A stretch of DNA of 14,718 bases, taken from NCBI GenBank assembly GCA_038145245.1, contig JAYQPI010000019.1:1-14718 (forward strand), written 5' to 3'. The notes under the pieces were generated by a model, which worked only from the letters and a program-made list of their open reading frames with translations, was not told the DNA's origin and ran no database searches. This document shows, one piece after another, positions 13,826 through 14,718 of this stretch (within the stretch, counting starts at the first letter, position 1; each line of letters starts with the position of its first letter). The translations under genes were made by a program, and so were the position numbers. Source of the DNA: Fontibacterium sp038145245. Its GTDB lineage: Bacteria > Pseudomonadota > Alphaproteobacteria > Pelagibacterales > Pelagibacteraceae.

Positions 13826-14718
13826 CTATTTTAAACTTTCACAAAAACTTTTAATTTTAGCTACAGCTTTTTCTAAAATCTGCATAGAAGTTGCATAAGA
13901 AATTCTAAAATAACCTTCTAACCCGAATGCTGAGCCTTGAACAATAGCAACGCCAGTTTCTTCTAATAAGTAAGTTGCAAAATCTGTATCATTTTTAATA
14001 ACCTTTCCACTAGATGTTTTTTTGTTCATTAATTTTTTACAATTTGGAAAAACATAAAAGGCACCTTGTGGATTAACGCAGGTTAATCCTTTGGTATTAT
14101 TTAAAGCACTAACAACAAAATCTCTTCTCTTTTTAAATTCTATAGCCCTAGGATTAATAAAGCTCTGATCTCCATTTAGTGCCTCAACTGCTGCTGCCTG
14201 ACTAATAGAAGATGGATTAGTTGTAGATTGAGATTGAATCTTTTGTATTGCTTTTATTAAAGTTTTTGAGCCTGCGGCATAACCAATTCTCCATCCTGTC
14301 ATTGCATACGCTTTACTAACTCCATTTACGACTAGAGTTCTATCGCTTAAAGAATTATCTATTTCTAAAATATTTACAAATTTTGAGTCATTTGAACCTT
14401 TGTCTTGGTAAATGATATGCTCATAAATATCATCTGTTAAAATATTTACATGTTTATGTTTTTTTAAGACTTTTACTAACTCTGTTAATTCTGATCTTGA
14501 ATAGCACATTCCCGTTGGATTTCCTGGTGAGTTTAAAATAAACCACTTTGTCTTAGTTGTTATCATTTTATCAAGCTGATCAGCAGAAATTTTGAAATCA
14601 CTTCGCTCATCACACTCTACAAATTTAGGAGTTCCTCCAGCCAATAAAACCATGTCAGGATACGAAACCCAATAAGGCGCTGGAATAATAACTTCATCGC
14701 CTGGATTAATAGTTGCAA
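13826..14718 (-). CDS. aspC: aspartate aminotransferase-type PLP enzyme (5' end beyond the window)
   Basis: This class I/II fold-type I aminotransferase most likely interconverts aspartate and 2-oxoglutarate with oxaloacetate and glutamate. The frame stays open to the right edge and reads ATINPGDEVIIPAPYWVSYP before the first internal Met at 14653, so about the first quarter of the protein is missing here. Counting from that Met, the key residues are Asn41 in NSPGNPTG, Asp75 and Tyr77 in LTDDIYEH, the PLP lysine Lys114 in SKAYAMTGWRIGY, Arg122, and the substrate carboxylate Arg250 in GYFRISYA. These features fit the subgroup that includes aspartate aminotransferase and bifunctional aspartate/prephenate aminotransferases; the fragment cannot separate these. 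Its 3' end faces trxB with a 2-bp gap. Confidence 0.9.
   Translation of the reverse strand, partial: ATINPGDEVIIPAPYWVSYPDMVLLAGGTPKFVECDERSDFKISADQLDKMITTKTKWFILNSPGNPTGMCYSRSELTELVKVLKKHKHVNILTDDIYEHIIYQDKGSNDSKFVNILEIDNSLSDRTLVVNGVSKAYAMTGWRIGYAAGSKTLIKAIQKIQSQSTTNPSSISQAAAVEALNGDQSFINPRAIEFKKRRDFVVSALNNTKGLTCVNPQGAFYVFPNCKKLMNKKTSSGKVIKNDTDFATYLLEETGVAIVQGSAFGLEGYFRISYATSMQILEKAVAKIKSFCESLK

Noticed and set aside
1..14718. CRISPR arrays, insertion sequences, integrase or phage genes, long repeats
   Set aside because: No regularly spaced repeats, transposase-like frames, or terminal inverted repeats were seen; all genes are housekeeping with uniform AT-rich composition.

Overview
This window is a dense, strongly AT-rich stretch of bacterial core chromosome. 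The best guess for its origin is an alphaproteobacterium of the SAR11 (Pelagibacterales) type. The grounds are the base composition, near-zero intergenic spacing, the alphaproteobacterial form of the RNase P RNA, and the yqeY-dnaG-rpoD block divergent from carAB. The lineage is inferred from these features; no database comparison was possible. There is no sign of mobile elements, CRISPR, phage genes or a genomic island.

Layout. The left edge holds the 5' part of the RNase P RNA gene (minus strand, 3' end cut off), with its own promoter in the short gap after ampD. ampD (cytoplasmic-type murein amidase, minus) is divergent from mlaA-mlaC (plus), two components of the retrograde phospholipid transport route of the outer membrane. 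mlaC runs head-on into a tRNA gene with a CAU anticodon (minus), most likely the AUA-reading tRNA-Ile2. Upstream of the tRNA on the same strand lies the macromolecular-synthesis block yqeY-dnaG-rpoD. yqeY and dnaG overlap by ATGA, and a small hairpin separates dnaG from rpoD. From a shared 123-bp regulatory gap, carA-carB (plus) read the other way and encode both subunits of carbamoyl-phosphate synthetase for pyrimidine and arginine synthesis.

The right third holds a two-gene minus-strand unit: an ELM1-family putative glycosyltransferase followed by an Fe(II)/2-oxoglutarate oxygenase. It ends head-on against carB, with the two stop codons sharing bases. trxB (thioredoxin reductase) is divergent from that unit and ends 2 bp from the tail of an aspartate-aminotransferase-type gene whose 5' end lies beyond the right edge.

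Working together, the genes cover ordinary housekeeping: tRNA maturation and decoding, replication priming and sigma-factor supply, cell envelope upkeep, nucleotide and amino acid nitrogen metabolism, and thiol redox. I did not find a convincing undescribed system. The points most worth a second look are a DnaG primase that has lost three of its four zinc ligands, the uncharacterised ELM1/oxygenase pair, the carA leader (non-ATG start overlapped by a tiny ATG frame, with inverted repeats over the promoter), and the almost complete absence of terminators and Shine-Dalgarno sites.
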